DNA from: Lactifluus volemus
Lineage: Eukaryota > Basidiomycota > Agaricomycetes > Russulales > Russulaceae
Reading direction: 5' to 3'
Assembly: GCA_022376515.1 (NCBI GenBank)
Contig: WTXI01000032.1
Location: 124,001-188,000 of the forward strand
Length of the DNA stretch: 64,000 nt
In this document: in pieces, positions 23,801 to 34,720 of the stretch
Position numbering within the stretch: the first letter of the stretch is position 1
Layout: every line of letters starts with the position of its first letter
The notes under the pieces: generated by a model
Databases searched by the model: none
The model's input: only the letters and a program-made list of their open reading frames with translations
What the model was told of the DNA's origin: nothing
Program-made: the position numbers and the translations under genes

Positions 23801-26348
23801 CAAAAGGCGCTGTACACACTCGTTGTCGCTAAGGCCAAGACTGCCAGTGCCGGTTATGAAACTGCATGCAACTGCGGCCCACTGAAATAAGCCCTCTGAC
23901 GCCTCCTTTAATTTGCCACCATGGTTTTTGAACAGGTCCTTGGGAAGTACCTTCTGAAGATACAGGCCGATATCTTGCCTCGTATTGGCAGCCAGGTAGG
24001 CGTCGTCCATATAGATGGTGCGGATGGACTCGGCGTTGGCGAACGCAGTTTCGATAACACTCACTGGCCTCGAGGTGATGAGAACGCGGAAGTTTGATGG
24101 GAGTTCGATGAGTCGTTCGGCAAGAAATGAGTGCAGTCCATTCTTCCCGATTGTGAGACCGCTCTCATCCAATCCATCGATGATGATAAGAATTATATCA
24201 TCAAGTTGTAAGTTCCTGAGCGGTTCAAGAATGATCCGCTCAAAAAGTCTAGGATAGTCTCGGGTACCACGAAGAGACGAACAACCCATCATGGCCCTTT
24301 TCAAGGCGAGCTTGAACGGAGAATAGCGAACAGACAGGTCATGGGCAAGCTTCGTGAAGAGGCCACAAACTACGTCTTTGGAATTCTCTGCCCGAAGAAA
24401 AGCGATGTAGGAAGCGAGACACTTCTTGTCGAAGAGATGTGCGATCTCATGTGCGATTGAAGACTTTCCTGTGCCCGCCTGGCCAAGGAGAACAAGGCCA
24501 CGTTCGGATTCAGGATTTTGAATCCACTGGGAGATGTGGTTCAAGAATTCTTTGCGGGTTCCTGGGAGACAGCGCATTCTATCGCTGAATCGCCACCCTC
24601 CCAAAAACGGACTTTCACTGGTTATTGCGCCCAATGCTATGTTCCTTTTGTCAGACCAATGATCGACGATCCTGTAACTGTCAAGGGGACGCACCAGTTT
24701 CCAATGCTTCGTCCGACATCTCCGTTACCTCATCGTTCCGCGTTTGGGGGACAGCTGCGCCAGCGGTGACAGGGATAAATGCGGGGAACTTTCCTCGTAG
24801 TTGGACGAGGGTCTTGCGGCAGTGTTCGACGTTCCCGTCAACTTGGCTGGGTATCGAAGCCTGGTTTCCTGAAAATCATGTTAATAAGAGCAACGAGAGA
24901 TATCAGGCCGACGTACCGGCTTGTGCATGAGCCATAAACACAGACTGTGCGATAACATTGGCACATGTGGTGGTGCACTCCAACATCTCATCAAGGACTT
25001 TTACTTGCGCAGACCCCGGCTGGATTTTCCTCAAAACATCCGCTTCATTTGAAAATTCAAATCATCTCGTATCGTTTCAAGCAGCTTTCGGGCGTTCTCG
25101 TCATGCTGAAACCGGTCTTCAAAGTCTGTCCACAAGAAGAAAAAATGTGTTAAATGTTCCATATCATCCAACAAGGCAAGGCAAGGACACGCACCTCAGG
25201 AATCTTTGTGAGCAGACCCAATGCTAAGCTGGCAGATTCCAGCTGAGGGGCAGAAAGTAGTTCAGCGAATCGTAGAGAAAAGTGATAATGGGCATACATT
25301 GACGGTTGGATTGACGGTGTCCTTCACCCACTTGATATTATTAACGGCACTCTTCCATGCCTTCACCGTATCCGTATCTTCCTCAGCGCGATCGACAGTA
25401 CGCGACATCTCCGTTTGGCGGCCCGCCAATCTTGCAACAGGAGTACCGCTCTCAATGGGAAGATTACCCGTGCTGGAAAAATAAGACCTAGGAAAGGTAA
25501 CTGCCGTGGGTTGCGCGGTGTCGATGTTAGATTGGACAATAGGACGCATAACGCCTCCAGTGACAGGGTTGTCCATTGCGAGATTCTGGGTGTCGAATGT
25601 CGCAGCCAGAGAGGAGCTCGCGTTTACCGACACGGTGATCGTTAAGACTGTGGCTGGGTCTGTTGGATGGCTACGATGTCTGTCGGTACTACCGAAATTA
25701 ATATCGAGTTCTACATGTCGGGTGCTCAGCTAGCCGCATGAAAAAGAATTTTAAAAAAATGGACGAACCGCGACTGGGTTCACAGGTTATCTCCTGCCTT
25801 CCGATAAGGATGTCTTTCTTCATAAGCATTTTCGCATAAAGGGATATTGTCACACGAGAGAGTGGTAGTACAGAACTGCAGGAAACTCAGTCGTAAACAG
25901 AATCAAAATACGGTATTACCCACAATGTGTCGAGATTCTCGTTCCACTCGGCACGATTCCCCACGCTTTGCACAGATCGTGTCTGCCAAGTTCTCGCACC
26001 GTCGGTCACAGTAGCATAAAATTTGCCGAGCGTCTTGAGACGGGGAAGGTTCTGCGCTCTGAGGACTGGCATGTTTAATAAGTTAGCTCTCCGGCCATGA
26101 TCACAAATTTGAAGGTTCGTACCAGCTACCTCGAGTCGAGACGAGTTTGATTGTGTTTCATCGACCTGATCGTGGCCAATCTGCCGCATTCCGGGGACGT
26201 GAGAACCTGAGCTGTAGTAATAGTTAACAGGAGGACACCGGGCAGAGACTTTGGCATACGGATTCGAAGTCATCTGGGAGGAAGGAAGGAAAGAGAGACC
26301 CGTGGGAGAGGTTGAGAGAGCTGAGCTTAAGTCTGGAATCTGGATCAT
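20835..26348 (-). CDS. C2-NACHT-WD40 NLR-like receptor 1 (frame interrupted)
   Basis: This is a STAND NTPase of the fungal NLR type, related in layout to HET-E/NWD proteins that mediate non-self recognition. N-terminal exons (26348 to about 25780) encode a C2 domain: VLRAQNLPRLKTLGKFYATV, then after an intron VTISLYAKMLMKKDILIGRQ. A helical segment follows (25.7-24.9 kb). The NACHT block (24694-23558) has Walker A GQAGTGKSS, Walker B ILIIIDGLDESG and the usual LITSRP sensor. Winged-helix-like sequence (FRSVMGHLFAAMEPL...) links to the WD40 exon (23051-20835, 738 residues), which starts with an NDASAFVRYFG linker and holds 14 repeats. Three single-base breaks sit in the linker (near 23575, 23448 and 23168), judged against paralogue 2. 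The NACHT and WD40 frames themselves are open. It is either one gene with sequence errors or a real split. Confidence 0.8.
21060..22830 (-). repeat. 14 tandem WD40 repeats (129-base unit)
   Basis: Units of about 43 codons follow the pattern GHTxxVxSVAFSPDGQRIAS then ASxDxTIRVWDATTGQVVAG. Nucleotide identity between units is high, and 12 of 14 keep the full motif. The last is partial and runs into the C-terminal tail. Fourteen units fit two seven-bladed propellers. Variation concentrates at the residues before VAFSPDG and in the S-x-D-x-T turn. The shadow frames on both strands stay open because of the repeat structure and are not genes. Confidence 0.9.
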
Positions 26349-27544
26349 GAATTTGCCATCTAAAGCAACTGAAACTGCGCCATATTACTCAGCGCTAGTG
26401 GAAAGGTCATCGCACGTGCATACGCCGTCGCTCAATCGGGTTCGTGAATAAGTAGTCACTACAGTATTATCCTGTGCCTCCGCACTTCTCCGATCGCCGA
26501 TCGACTCATTGCTCAGGGCATCATGGCAGAAGCAAACCATCAGTCGAAACGCCTCTCCGAGGCCGAAGTCCGCGAGTGTCTTTCAAAAGACACAAAGCAT
26601 TGTCTGCCCCATCGACAATCGGACGTTCCGCGACACAAGACGCTTTGTTGCGGGACGGCATATTGCGAGGTCTGCTTTCAGACCGGTTTTGCTCGAGAAA
26701 GACAGTATCGACCCCAACTGTGCGTCAAAGATCGCATCGCTGGAAACCCACCTCAGCTGACGCAGTGTCTCAGGAAATTCTCTTTATTCCATTTACGCAC
26801 CTAATGACCGCATGCATGCTTGATGGACAGGACGACGTCTCCGCTGACTTTACTATGTCCTAAATGACGCCTCAACAACATTCAAAGATGTAAGCGCAGA
26901 TGCAACGGATTCCGAACACCTATCAGCTTGCAAAGGTCGATGCGTGACAGAATAGTATACTCACCAGTCGTCAACGTAGTGGTTTATTGTCGTCATCGTC
27001 ATCTCCTTCCTGCACAGAACTAGTCTGTTAACAACCCTCTGTGCGCCACCCCGACCACCAAAACGTTCCCCGCTGGCAATCGAGGGGGACGGATATGATG
27101 CATGCCAGTCGCTAATTGTTAGCGATGGCGAGTTGATGGCAGACTGGTATTCTTCCTGGGCTCCCTTTCGATGCAGAGGAAGGTGTGAGGGTGGAGGAGC
27201 GCTGCGATAGAAGAAAACTCGCGGGTGAGGAACTTGAAGAGAAGGAGGGAAGACTCGGAGGAGCAGTTCTGAAGGGAACTGGTTCGTAAATGATGGTGAC
27301 TGGCAGGTCTGTTGCTACGCGTTCTCTGAAAACTACCCAGGAGAGGTGATGGGTTTCGCTGCAAATTCTGACTCATCCGGAGACATGTTTTGCTGAGTCT
27401 AGCGAATTTGATGCACCAGACGCGTGGAAATAGACTTTGGAGGAGCCAAAAGAGTTCATTGACAGGTTTGTAACCCGACTGCTGGCATCGTAGTCGACAC
27501 GAAACTGAAATATTCATTGCAGAAGGCAGGTGAAACCGTTACGA
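26349..27544. other. Accessory region without recognised gene; includes duplicated stretch
   Basis: 26349-27110 has open frames on + with no recognised domain (including a Cys/His-rich run near 26640-26700 that I could not assign). From about 27150 the sequence matches 30340-30660 (CTGGGCTCCCTTTCGATGC onwards) and belongs to the duplicated module described separately. Confidence 0.4.
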
Positions 27545-27690
27545 TGTCACGACGCACGTGAATGTGACAATCGCAAATTGGCTCAATCGCCGCGCGCGGC
27601 TGATGACCTTTTCTTGAATGCCCACAGCGCACTTCCTTGCCTCCAATCTATGGGGGTTGTCATTGGAATGAGCATGCTACTAGATATTCA
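27150..27690. repeat. Dispersed module, copy X
   Basis: Matches 30340-30800 by eye with small indels. Shared landmarks are CTGGGCTCCCTTTCGATGC, GAGGAAGGTGTGAGGGTGGA, GCGAATTTGATGCACC, GTAACCCGACTGCTGGCATC and GACACGAAACTGAAATATTC. Its right part (27550-27690) also resembles the region upstream of MUS7. The right end stops exactly where an SDR gene fragment begins. Confidence 0.7.
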
Positions 27691-27861
27691 ACCGCAATGA
27701 GCTCAAACCGATCTCCATACTGTACAAACATATCCTTGAGGAATGCGCTTCGGGCCGGGAACGAACAGTGCCGCGGACAGAGTACCCCGCTTCGAGATAC
27801 TTCTTCACGATCCAGACGGCGAGGGGAGAGACGGCGACCATTGATGATAGAGACTAGATAG
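27691..27861 (-). pseudogene. SDR reductase 5' fragment lacking the nucleotide loop
   Basis: Corresponds to the first exon of the SDR at 31696-32919 (SAFLKDMFVQYGDRFELIAV is identical). Compared with that gene it lacks about 35 bases that encode the Rossmann glycine loop (VLVTGANGYL), and it stops abruptly after IAVE, where the dispersed module begins. It is a dead 5' scrap carried along with methyltransferase copy A. Confidence 0.8.
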
Positions 27862-28235
27862 AGAAGAGTCGTCCTCTGATCGACAAACACCCAGTCACCT
27901 TTGTCATCGTACGCGTCATCTGTTCGGCCTGTTCGGTCTGCAGCTTGCTACGGTGTGTGCCGATTGGTCAAGGAGTTAACTTGAAGTTGTCCCATGAGGA
28001 ACTGGGACATGTGATCATATCCAAAACGCAGCGCAATCTCCAGCCAGCCACCAACATCCCTCATCCATCACACCGTCCTACATTAAAGACACAGTCCCAC
28101 ATCCGGGCTTACGTTTGGTTTTACATAAATTTGTTGTATACATGCTGCGCTATATTCTATGCTCGACAGGATTGAGCCCTGAGGGGTGCTGATAGGAATA
28201 GAAACGTACGGGGTGAAAAGAAATGCAATGCTCAC

Positions 28236-29348
28236 TTATGACTCAATGGGTCGCATACCCACCCAGTCCGACACAACCATCAACCCACCCTCTCCCAAGG
28301 AACGTGTGATCTCCTCCATTAGCACCTGTCGTCCTTCTTCATTCACGATCCGTATACCATCAGCCAGCTCCAAGCCTCCTCCCTTCATCATGGTTCGTGA
28401 AACCATGTCCAAAACTTTGATACAATTTTCAATGGTGTGAGCCTTGAAGGCTGAGAAAGAGGCTCCATTCAAGCCCTTCTGGATATCGCAGTAGTTTCCA
28501 AAAGGAACCAAGGGGTCCTGGACAGATATGACCTGTAGAGAAGCTTCCTCGAGCATCGTGGAAAGACGATGCGAAAGTCTGGCCTCTGATGAGGATTCCG
28601 TGTTTCTGCACGCAACTCATGACTGAATATACGTACCCAACGATAAAGCCCAGCTGCAGCGCTCCACCCACAAGAATGCGATTCATATTGACGAGAACTG
28701 ATGTGCCTTGCATGTATGCAGCAGGATCGAGTACTTGACTTCTGAGAGGCGGAGGATGTTCGCGGTCATACATAACATTGTCATTTTCTCGCAGGATAAG
28801 ATGTCCCCCAGGCCCTGTGCATTACAATGGGAATAGAGCACTAACACTTGTTGGACATCACTCACTCAACAGGCCGTGTATATTTTTCAATGCTTTCTTC
28901 CATCCATTTTCCGTCAAGGAGTAAGACAGGTACATGAGGTTGACGAGGTCAAACGTTCCAAGGAGCTCATCTGGGAACAGCTCGGTGACGTCTTGCTGAA
29001 AGAAGTTTATTCCCTTGGCTTTGCGTTCTTCCTCTGGTGGGAATTTGGCCGTAGAAATATCGCAAGCGAAGATTTGAACATTGCGATTGCGAACGTCAGG
29101 CAGCGACGCAAAATCAAGGGCCCAGGCACCAGTTCCAGTGGCGATGTCGATCACTTTGGAGACGTGAGAGATGTCGATCTCAGGTGGAACAAGTTGGGGA
29201 TATCCGAACGCAGTCTTCAAAAATGCGTACTGCACATTCAAGCTATTGAGGGTATGTTATCTTCATGTCTCAAAGAGAAAAGCGCGAGCACAAACCGAGA
29301 GATGTCTGAATCGTAATTATCGAAGGAGTACTTGCTGAGAGATGACAT
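28236..29348 (-). CDS. SAM-dependent methyltransferase (copy A, intact)
   Basis: A class I SAM methyltransferase of the LaeA/UMTA-like group that is abundant in basidiomycetes; the substrate is unknown. Exons are 29348-29296, 29242-28866, 28814-28637 and 28578-28236, giving 316 residues with all phases consistent. It starts MSSLSKYSFDNYDSDISR. Motif I is VIDIATGTGAWALDFASLPD, motif II FACDISTAKFPP, then INFFQQDVTELFPDELLGTF (post-motif III) and LRPGGHLILREND (motif IV). The C-terminal exon ends DWVGMRPIES. It is the only one of four copies in this window with a fully open frame. Neighbouring reductase remnants suggest a former tailoring-enzyme cluster, but no backbone synthase is present. Confidence 0.85.
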
Positions 29349-30339
29349 GGTCTAGTTCCGCTGACACACTGGCAAAACGGCTTGCTGCTTTGGTTGTGAC
29401 TCGAGACTGAAGTTGATTTGCAGAAGAGTTGAGGCGGACGGGTGAACCTAAGAAAGCAGGGATTCAACCCCAGTGAGAAGTGGATTGTAGTAATGCGAAG
29501 TAAACTGAACCCACTCAATCTAACTGTAGCCATTTTAATTCAATGGAAAACTGAAGGCATTATAATTATTTTGAATCGAATTGAATACCGGACCAGATCG
29601 GAACGAATTTGCAACTGGATTGAATCTCACACAATTATGCCAGCATATCCACTTGACCGCCTTGGTACGCTCGGAACGTCAATTTGTCGGGTCTTCCCTC
29701 TGAAAACTGTTTGTTCCCGCGATTCTGACTTGACCAAGGGCGGTTCCCCCCGCACAGGCACAGGCACGTCTTTTCTGTTTCATGTGTGTAAACCCTTTCA
29801 GATGATCACGAGGTGGGCGCGCAGGACCGTGCTTAGATGACCGGTGCGATTACTCTTCCGAATGGCGGAGCTCCCGTTTATTATTGTAGCAGCCGGGCTC
29901 TCGTCGAAAGAGTTTGATCGTAAGCCCACCCTATGGTTCAAGCGGCGGAGCTTCCAACTGACCAAGGACGAGCGGGAGAAGGAGAAAGAGAAGGACGTCA
30001 AGGGCAGGGGGAAAGATACCAGTGTAGTTCCTGTGCCTACGGTGCCGCGACCGTTACAAGCAGCGACATCGTCAACGACGGTACTCATGGAAAAACCGTC
30101 CCAATCGGATGCTGCCTCCTCCGTATCTGGGACAACCCCACTATGGCGCCGCAGTAGCGCACGCCTTGGCCATCACGTCAAGCGACTTTCCGGGTCACAA
30201 AGAAGTACAGCACTCGGGGAGCTGGATGCTGCGGTGACTGCGGGCAGTCCAACGGAGTCGGAGATAACCGTTGACCCACCCTGTATCACAAAAGGTGTGA
30301 TTTCCTCCATCAGCGCCTATCGTCCTTCTTTGCTCCTTC
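29349..30339. other. Accessory region without recognised gene
   Basis: Contains the promoter side of methyltransferase copy A. The 29844-30395 plus-strand frame is low complexity (Lys/Glu/Arg-rich) with no recognised domain, although its section near 30255-30330 (CGGAGATAACCGTTGACCC) matches the 3' end of methyltransferase copy D (about 38443-38530). The region is therefore a patchwork of copied pieces. Confidence 0.4.
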
Positions 30340-30900
30340 CTGGGCTCCCTTTCGATGCCAGAGGAAGGTGTGAGGGTGGAGGAGCGCTGTGTTAGAAGAA
30401 AACTCGCGGGTGAGGAACTTACTGTTGCTACGCGTTCTCTGAAACTACCCAGGAGAGGTGATGGGTTTCGCTGCAAATTCTGACTCATCATCCGGAGACA
30501 TGTTTTGCTGAGTCTAGCGAATTTGATGCACCGGGCGTGTGGAAACCGACTTTGGAGAAGCCAAAGAGTTCATTGACAGGTTTGTAACCCGACTGCTGGC
30601 ATCATAGTCGACACGAAACTGAAATATTCAATGCAAGAAGGCGGTAGCAGGTGAGGTGAAAATCGTTACGATGTCACAGATGCACGTGAATGTGACAATC
30701 ACAAATCGCTGGATGACCTTTTTGAATGTCCAGCCGCCAGCGCACTTCCTTGCCTCCAAACTACGGGTTATCATGGGAATGAGCATGCTACTAGATGTCG
30801 TGTCAACACCGAGTGTGAAGCTCTCGACGCCGCAAATTCTACATTTTATTCCCAGTTGAGAGCGTTTCACTGGCTGCGGCACTGCAAACCGCCACCTCTC
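30340..30900. repeat. Dispersed module, copy Y
   Basis: Partner of 27150-27690. Its right part (30665-30900: GATGCACGTGAATGTGACAA, GAATGAGCATGCTACTAGAT, GCCGCAAATTCTAC) resembles 11945-12200 upstream of MUS7 for longer than copy X does. Confidence 0.65.
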
Positions 30901-31329
30901 AACCACGGCTCTGCACACATCGGAAACGCCTGCAGAATTGCTTGAGAATCCGAGTCATCCTCAGGCCAGCGTCCTCGTTGTCGTCATTGCAGAATCACAT
31001 GTGCCATCTTCATTTTTTTTACCATCTCAGACACCTTACGCTGCGCCCATCTCACTAGAGCGCTGGCAGCGTAACCTGCTTTGCACTTTCGAGTGTCTGA
31101 CCACGTTCACGCTCAGGATGGGGCGCCTTCAAAGTCTTTCAAAACAAAGAAAAAGCCTGAGTGCTGAGCGACCCTATAACCGATAGCCTGAGATGCCGAA
31201 ATACCCATCCGAGACAAACGCATTAGTGAAAGGCGCAAGCTACGCACAGTAATGGGGAACATAAACGCCAACAAGAGTTTCACGTCGCCCAAGAATTTGT
31301 TACGCTTGATCGCAAGGCCAACAGAAGGG

Positions 31330-31600
31330 CTCTCTGGAGACTACCCTCCCGACAGGCTCTAGCAGAGCTTATCAGCCACCGACTTACATGCACAGGGGGG
31401 CTTTCACGCCAGCGAGGAAATATGGCGAACCCTGATTGGCCTATGCAACCTCTCCCAATTTTCCGCCCGGGGTGTCGATGTCCACCAACACAAGTTGTGG
31501 GTGTTCGGTCTGTTCGGTCTCAACCTCATGTACCAATCCCCAAGTCGATAGTGGCCTCTCCTCACGAAATATACGCCGTCGTGACGCATACATCCAAACT
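31330..31600 (+). pseudogene. MUS7/MMS22 internal exon fragment
   Basis: Diverged copy of part of MUS7 exon 4 (about 14985-15250). Shared blocks are CTTATC(T/A)GC(T/C)AC(T/C)GACT, CACGCCAGCGAGGAAATATG, GGTATCGACGTCCACCA and GATAGTGGCCTCTCCTC followed by TACGCCGTCGTGACGCATAC. Reading frame is lost by indels and a replaced stretch in the middle. The MUS7-upstream module lies about 450 bases before it, so this is the remains of a copied MUS7 locus. Confidence 0.8.
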
Positions 31601-31695
31601 TTCTAAACCAGAGTGGTATATTTTCCTAATTTACAGGGTAACTTTGGCGCTTCTTGTCATCGTACCATCCCTTCACTGGTTCCTATCTGCAAGGC

Positions 31696-32919
31696 CTAAG
31701 CGGTAAATCCCGGATAGCCGCGTGCCCTGAAGTCCTCGACAGATTCTGCGACCATGTCCCTCAAGGACGTCACCTGCGTCAGCCCCAGCAGTTCCTCCAC
31801 TTTCTTCGTCTCCAGAGTAGCTAATGCCGGGATGTCCTTCGTCGAGCCTGGTTCTCCACGCGGCACGTTTGGAATGCCAAGATCCGCAGCCGCATCCACT
31901 TTTGGTTTTCGGTTTTGCGCGTCAGGTCAAGTCCTTCGTAAGAGTAGATAGGAGATTCGAAACTCACGTAGCTCCTGGTAGAAGAAGAAACCTGATCTGA
32001 CGATGATGCGCTCGCCACCGGCAGCTGCCACACGTGTCGCGCGCACATGTGCCTCGGCGGCCACGGCCACATGAACCCAGTTTCCCTGAATCTGCAGTCG
32101 CGCACCCGTCCGCACACCAGAGAGCGTATCGTATATTTCACGCTGGGATGTATTGATATCCTCAACAGTCGGAGCGGGACTGAGAGATGGCTGTAAGTAC
32201 GTAGAAAGTTGTTCAGCTATCGGGCGTAAACGATGAAACAAGACGAAACCCACTCCGAAGATGAATGGAGGGTTGAGGGCGACAAGATCCCAGGAAATCT
32301 CAGACTTATGAGCAGCTACAAAGTCCCATGCAGCCTTTTCTGCTAGGGTTTTTGAGGCTAAGTACATCACGTCCGGCGCCACCGCGGAGCCTTTTGTCTT
32401 CACGGCCTCCACGCAGCGTTGTTCCAATTCGTTTCGTTGAAAACGCGCGGAGTTGTGGTGGGCTCACGGACTGCAGCGACAGAAGATGTTAGGACAACAC
32501 GCTTCACCGTATTGCCGTGCTTCAGAGCAGAGTTGAGGATCGACGCTGTTCCCCGCACCGCAGGGATGAGAAGTTCTGGATACCTAGTTTGCTAACGAAG
32601 GTGGAACGTGCACAGAGAAATAGACGTACCGTCGGGCTCGGTAGCCTTGAAATGAAACGGCGACGCAGTGTGGGCGATTGCATCGACACCCCGGACTGCC
32701 TCATCAAATGCACCGTCCTTGGTGATATCTTCGACCGCAATGAGCTCAAACCGATCCCCATACTGTACAAACATATCCTTGAGGAATGCGCTTCGGGCCA
32801 AAGAACGAACGGTGCCGCGGACAGAGTACCCCGCTTCGAGATACTTCTTCACGATCCAACGGCGAGATAGCCATTTGCGCCCGTGACGAGAACTTTGGCT
32901 GGGGAGAGACGGCGACCAT
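31696..32919 (-). pseudogene. NAD(P)-dependent SDR reductase (extended type), frame-broken
   Basis: Extended short-chain dehydrogenase of the dihydroflavonol/ketone-reductase (Gre2-like) type. Readable parts are a start MVAVSPQPK, a Rossmann loop VLVTGANGYL, then SVRGTVRS, AVRGVDAIAHTASPFHF, AVRGTASILNSALKHG, RVVLTSSVAAVREP with the catalytic Ser, and the active site YLASK with LAEKAAW after it. NPPFIFG follows, and the C-terminus is GLTQVTSLRDMVAESVEDF. At least three single-base losses disturb the frame: two within about 30 bases around the glycine loop (32880-32910) and one after the NETNWNNAAW segment (near 32415). At least two introns are present. With three breaks I call it a pseudogene, but given the missing-base pattern in this window it might be intact in reality. 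Confidence 0.75.
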
Positions 32920-34445
32920 TGATGATAGAGAAGAGAAGAGTCGTCCTCTGATTGACGAACACCTAGTCATCTTTGTCATCGTACGCGTCATCTGTTCGGC
33001 CTGTTCGGTCTGTAGCTTGCTAAGGTGTGTGCCGATTGGTGCAAGAAGGCAACTTGGAGTTGTCCCACGAGGAAACCAGGTCATGTGATCATATCCAAAA
33101 CGCCAATGGCCAAGCTCCTGCCAGCCCACTAACTTTGTGTATACATGTCGCGCTATATTCATCCTCGACAGGATTTAGCCCTGAGGGGGCTAATAGGTCG
33201 AGAATAGAAGAAACGTACGGCGTGAAAGGCAATGCTCATTACAACTCAATGGGTCGCATACCCACCCAATCCGACACAACCATCAACCCACCCTCTTCCA
33301 AGGAACGTGTGATCTCCTCCATCAGCACCTGTCGTCCTTCTTCATTCATGATCGTATCCCATCAGCCAGCTCCAAGCCTCCGCCCTTCATCATGGTTCGT
33401 GAAACCATGTCCAAAACTTTGACATAATTTTCAATGGTGTGAGCCTTGAGGCTGAGAGAGAGGCTCCATTCAATCCCTTCTGGATATCGCAGTAGTTTCC
33501 AAAGGGATCAAGGGTCCTGGACAGCTATGACCTGTAGAGAAGCTTCCTCAAGCATCGTGGAAGACGATGCGAAAGTCTGGCCTCTGATGAGGATTCCGTT
33601 CTCTGCGTGCAATCATGGCTGAACATACGCACCCACGATAAAGCCCAGCTGCAGCGCTCCACCCCAAGAAACGATTCACATTGACGAGAACTGATGTGCC
33701 TTGCATGTATGCAGCAGGATCGAGTACTTGATTTCTGAGAGGCGGAGGATGCTCGTGGTCATACATAACATTGTCGTTTTCTCGCAGGATAAGATGTCCC
33801 CCAGGCCCTGTGCATTACAATGGGAATAGAGCACTAACACTTGTTGGACATCACTCACTCAACAGGCCGTGATATTTTTCAATGCTTTCTTCCATCCATT
33901 TTCCGTCAGGAGTAAGACAGGTACATGAGGTTGACGAGGTCGAATGTTCCAAGGAGCTCGTCTGGGAATGTTTGGTGACGTCTTGCTGAAAGAATTTATT
34001 CCTTGGCTTTGCGTTCTTCTTCTGGTGGGAATTTGGCCGTAGAAATATCGCAAGCGAAGATTTGAACATTGCGATTGCGAACGTCAGGCAGCGACGCAAA
34101 ATCAAGGGCCCAGGCACCAGTTCCAGTGGCAATGTCGATCGCTTTGGAGACGTGAGAGATGTTGATCTCAGCGGAACAAGTTGGGGATATCCGAACGCCA
34201 GTCTTTAAAAATGCGTACTGCACATTCAAGCTATTGAGGGTATGTTATCTTCATGTCTCAAAGAGAAAAGTGCGAGCACGAACCGAGAGATGTCTGAATC
34301 ATAATTATCGAAGAAGTACTTGCTGAGAGATGACATGGTCTAGTTCCGCTGACACAAACGGGCTAACTGCTATAGTTGTGACTCGAGAGTGAACTCGATT
34401 TGCAGAAGAGTTGAGGCGGACAGATGAACCTAGGAAAGCAGGGAT
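32730..34445 (-). repeat. SDR-5'/methyltransferase segmental duplication, copy B
   Basis: Partner of 27691-29460 in the same orientation, about 5 kb away. Here the SDR gene continues beyond the shared border, so this copy preserves the original junction, while its methyltransferase is the decayed one. Confidence 0.8.
33239..34336 (-). pseudogene. SAM-dependent methyltransferase (copy B, decayed)
   Basis: Same exon layout as copy A, but roughly ten small deletions are scattered through exons 2-4, for example in the DISHVSK region near 34165, near 34000-34015, near 33970 and around 33600-33660. The start, MSSLSKYFFDNYDSDISR, is readable, and fragments of motif I (ATGTGAWALDFASLPD) and of MYDHEHPPPLRNQVLDPAAY survive in different frames. 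Lesion density is far above that of copies A, C and D, so I treat it as a true pseudogene. Confidence 0.85.
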
Positions 34446-34706
34446 TCAACTCTGAACATCATCATGATATATATCCGGGATGCAATCTATTCGGCTGCAG
34501 CCATCACTGGCAGGCCACCTTCCGTCGACCTTTAAGGGAAGACTTCTTGAGCAGAAGAGAAGGGGTCACAATAAAACAAAGTGACAGCGGCGCAAATTTA
34601 TCATTTGTGACTGCCGTTAGTCGGTTAGCCAAGCGTGCTCCCGATAGTAGAACGTTCCAGCTAATTTTAATGCAATACAGTAGACCAGTTTTCATTTTAC
34701 TTGACT

Positions 34707-34720
34707 TACAATTTTTGTTT
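34707..34720. repeat. Target-site duplication, left copy
   Basis: TACAATTTTTGTTT, identical to 36102-36115 and directly abutting the oligo(T) end of the inserted element. Confidence 0.8.

Larger units (their letters stand above)
27691..29460 (-). repeat. SDR-5'/methyltransferase segmental duplication, copy A
   Basis: Aligns with 32730-34445: the SDR first exon, its upstream region (GTCATCTGTTCGGCCTGTTCGGTC), the whole methyltransferase gene and its promoter up to a GAACCTA(A/G)GAAAGCAGGGATTCAA motif. The methyltransferase part is also shared with 36600-38000. Confidence 0.8.

Noticed and set aside
26941..26970. GTATACTCACCAGTC matches the end of MUS7 exon 5 (about 16410-16425)
   Set aside because: The exact match is only about 15 bases with no similarity on either side, so it may be chance despite other MUS7 scraps nearby.
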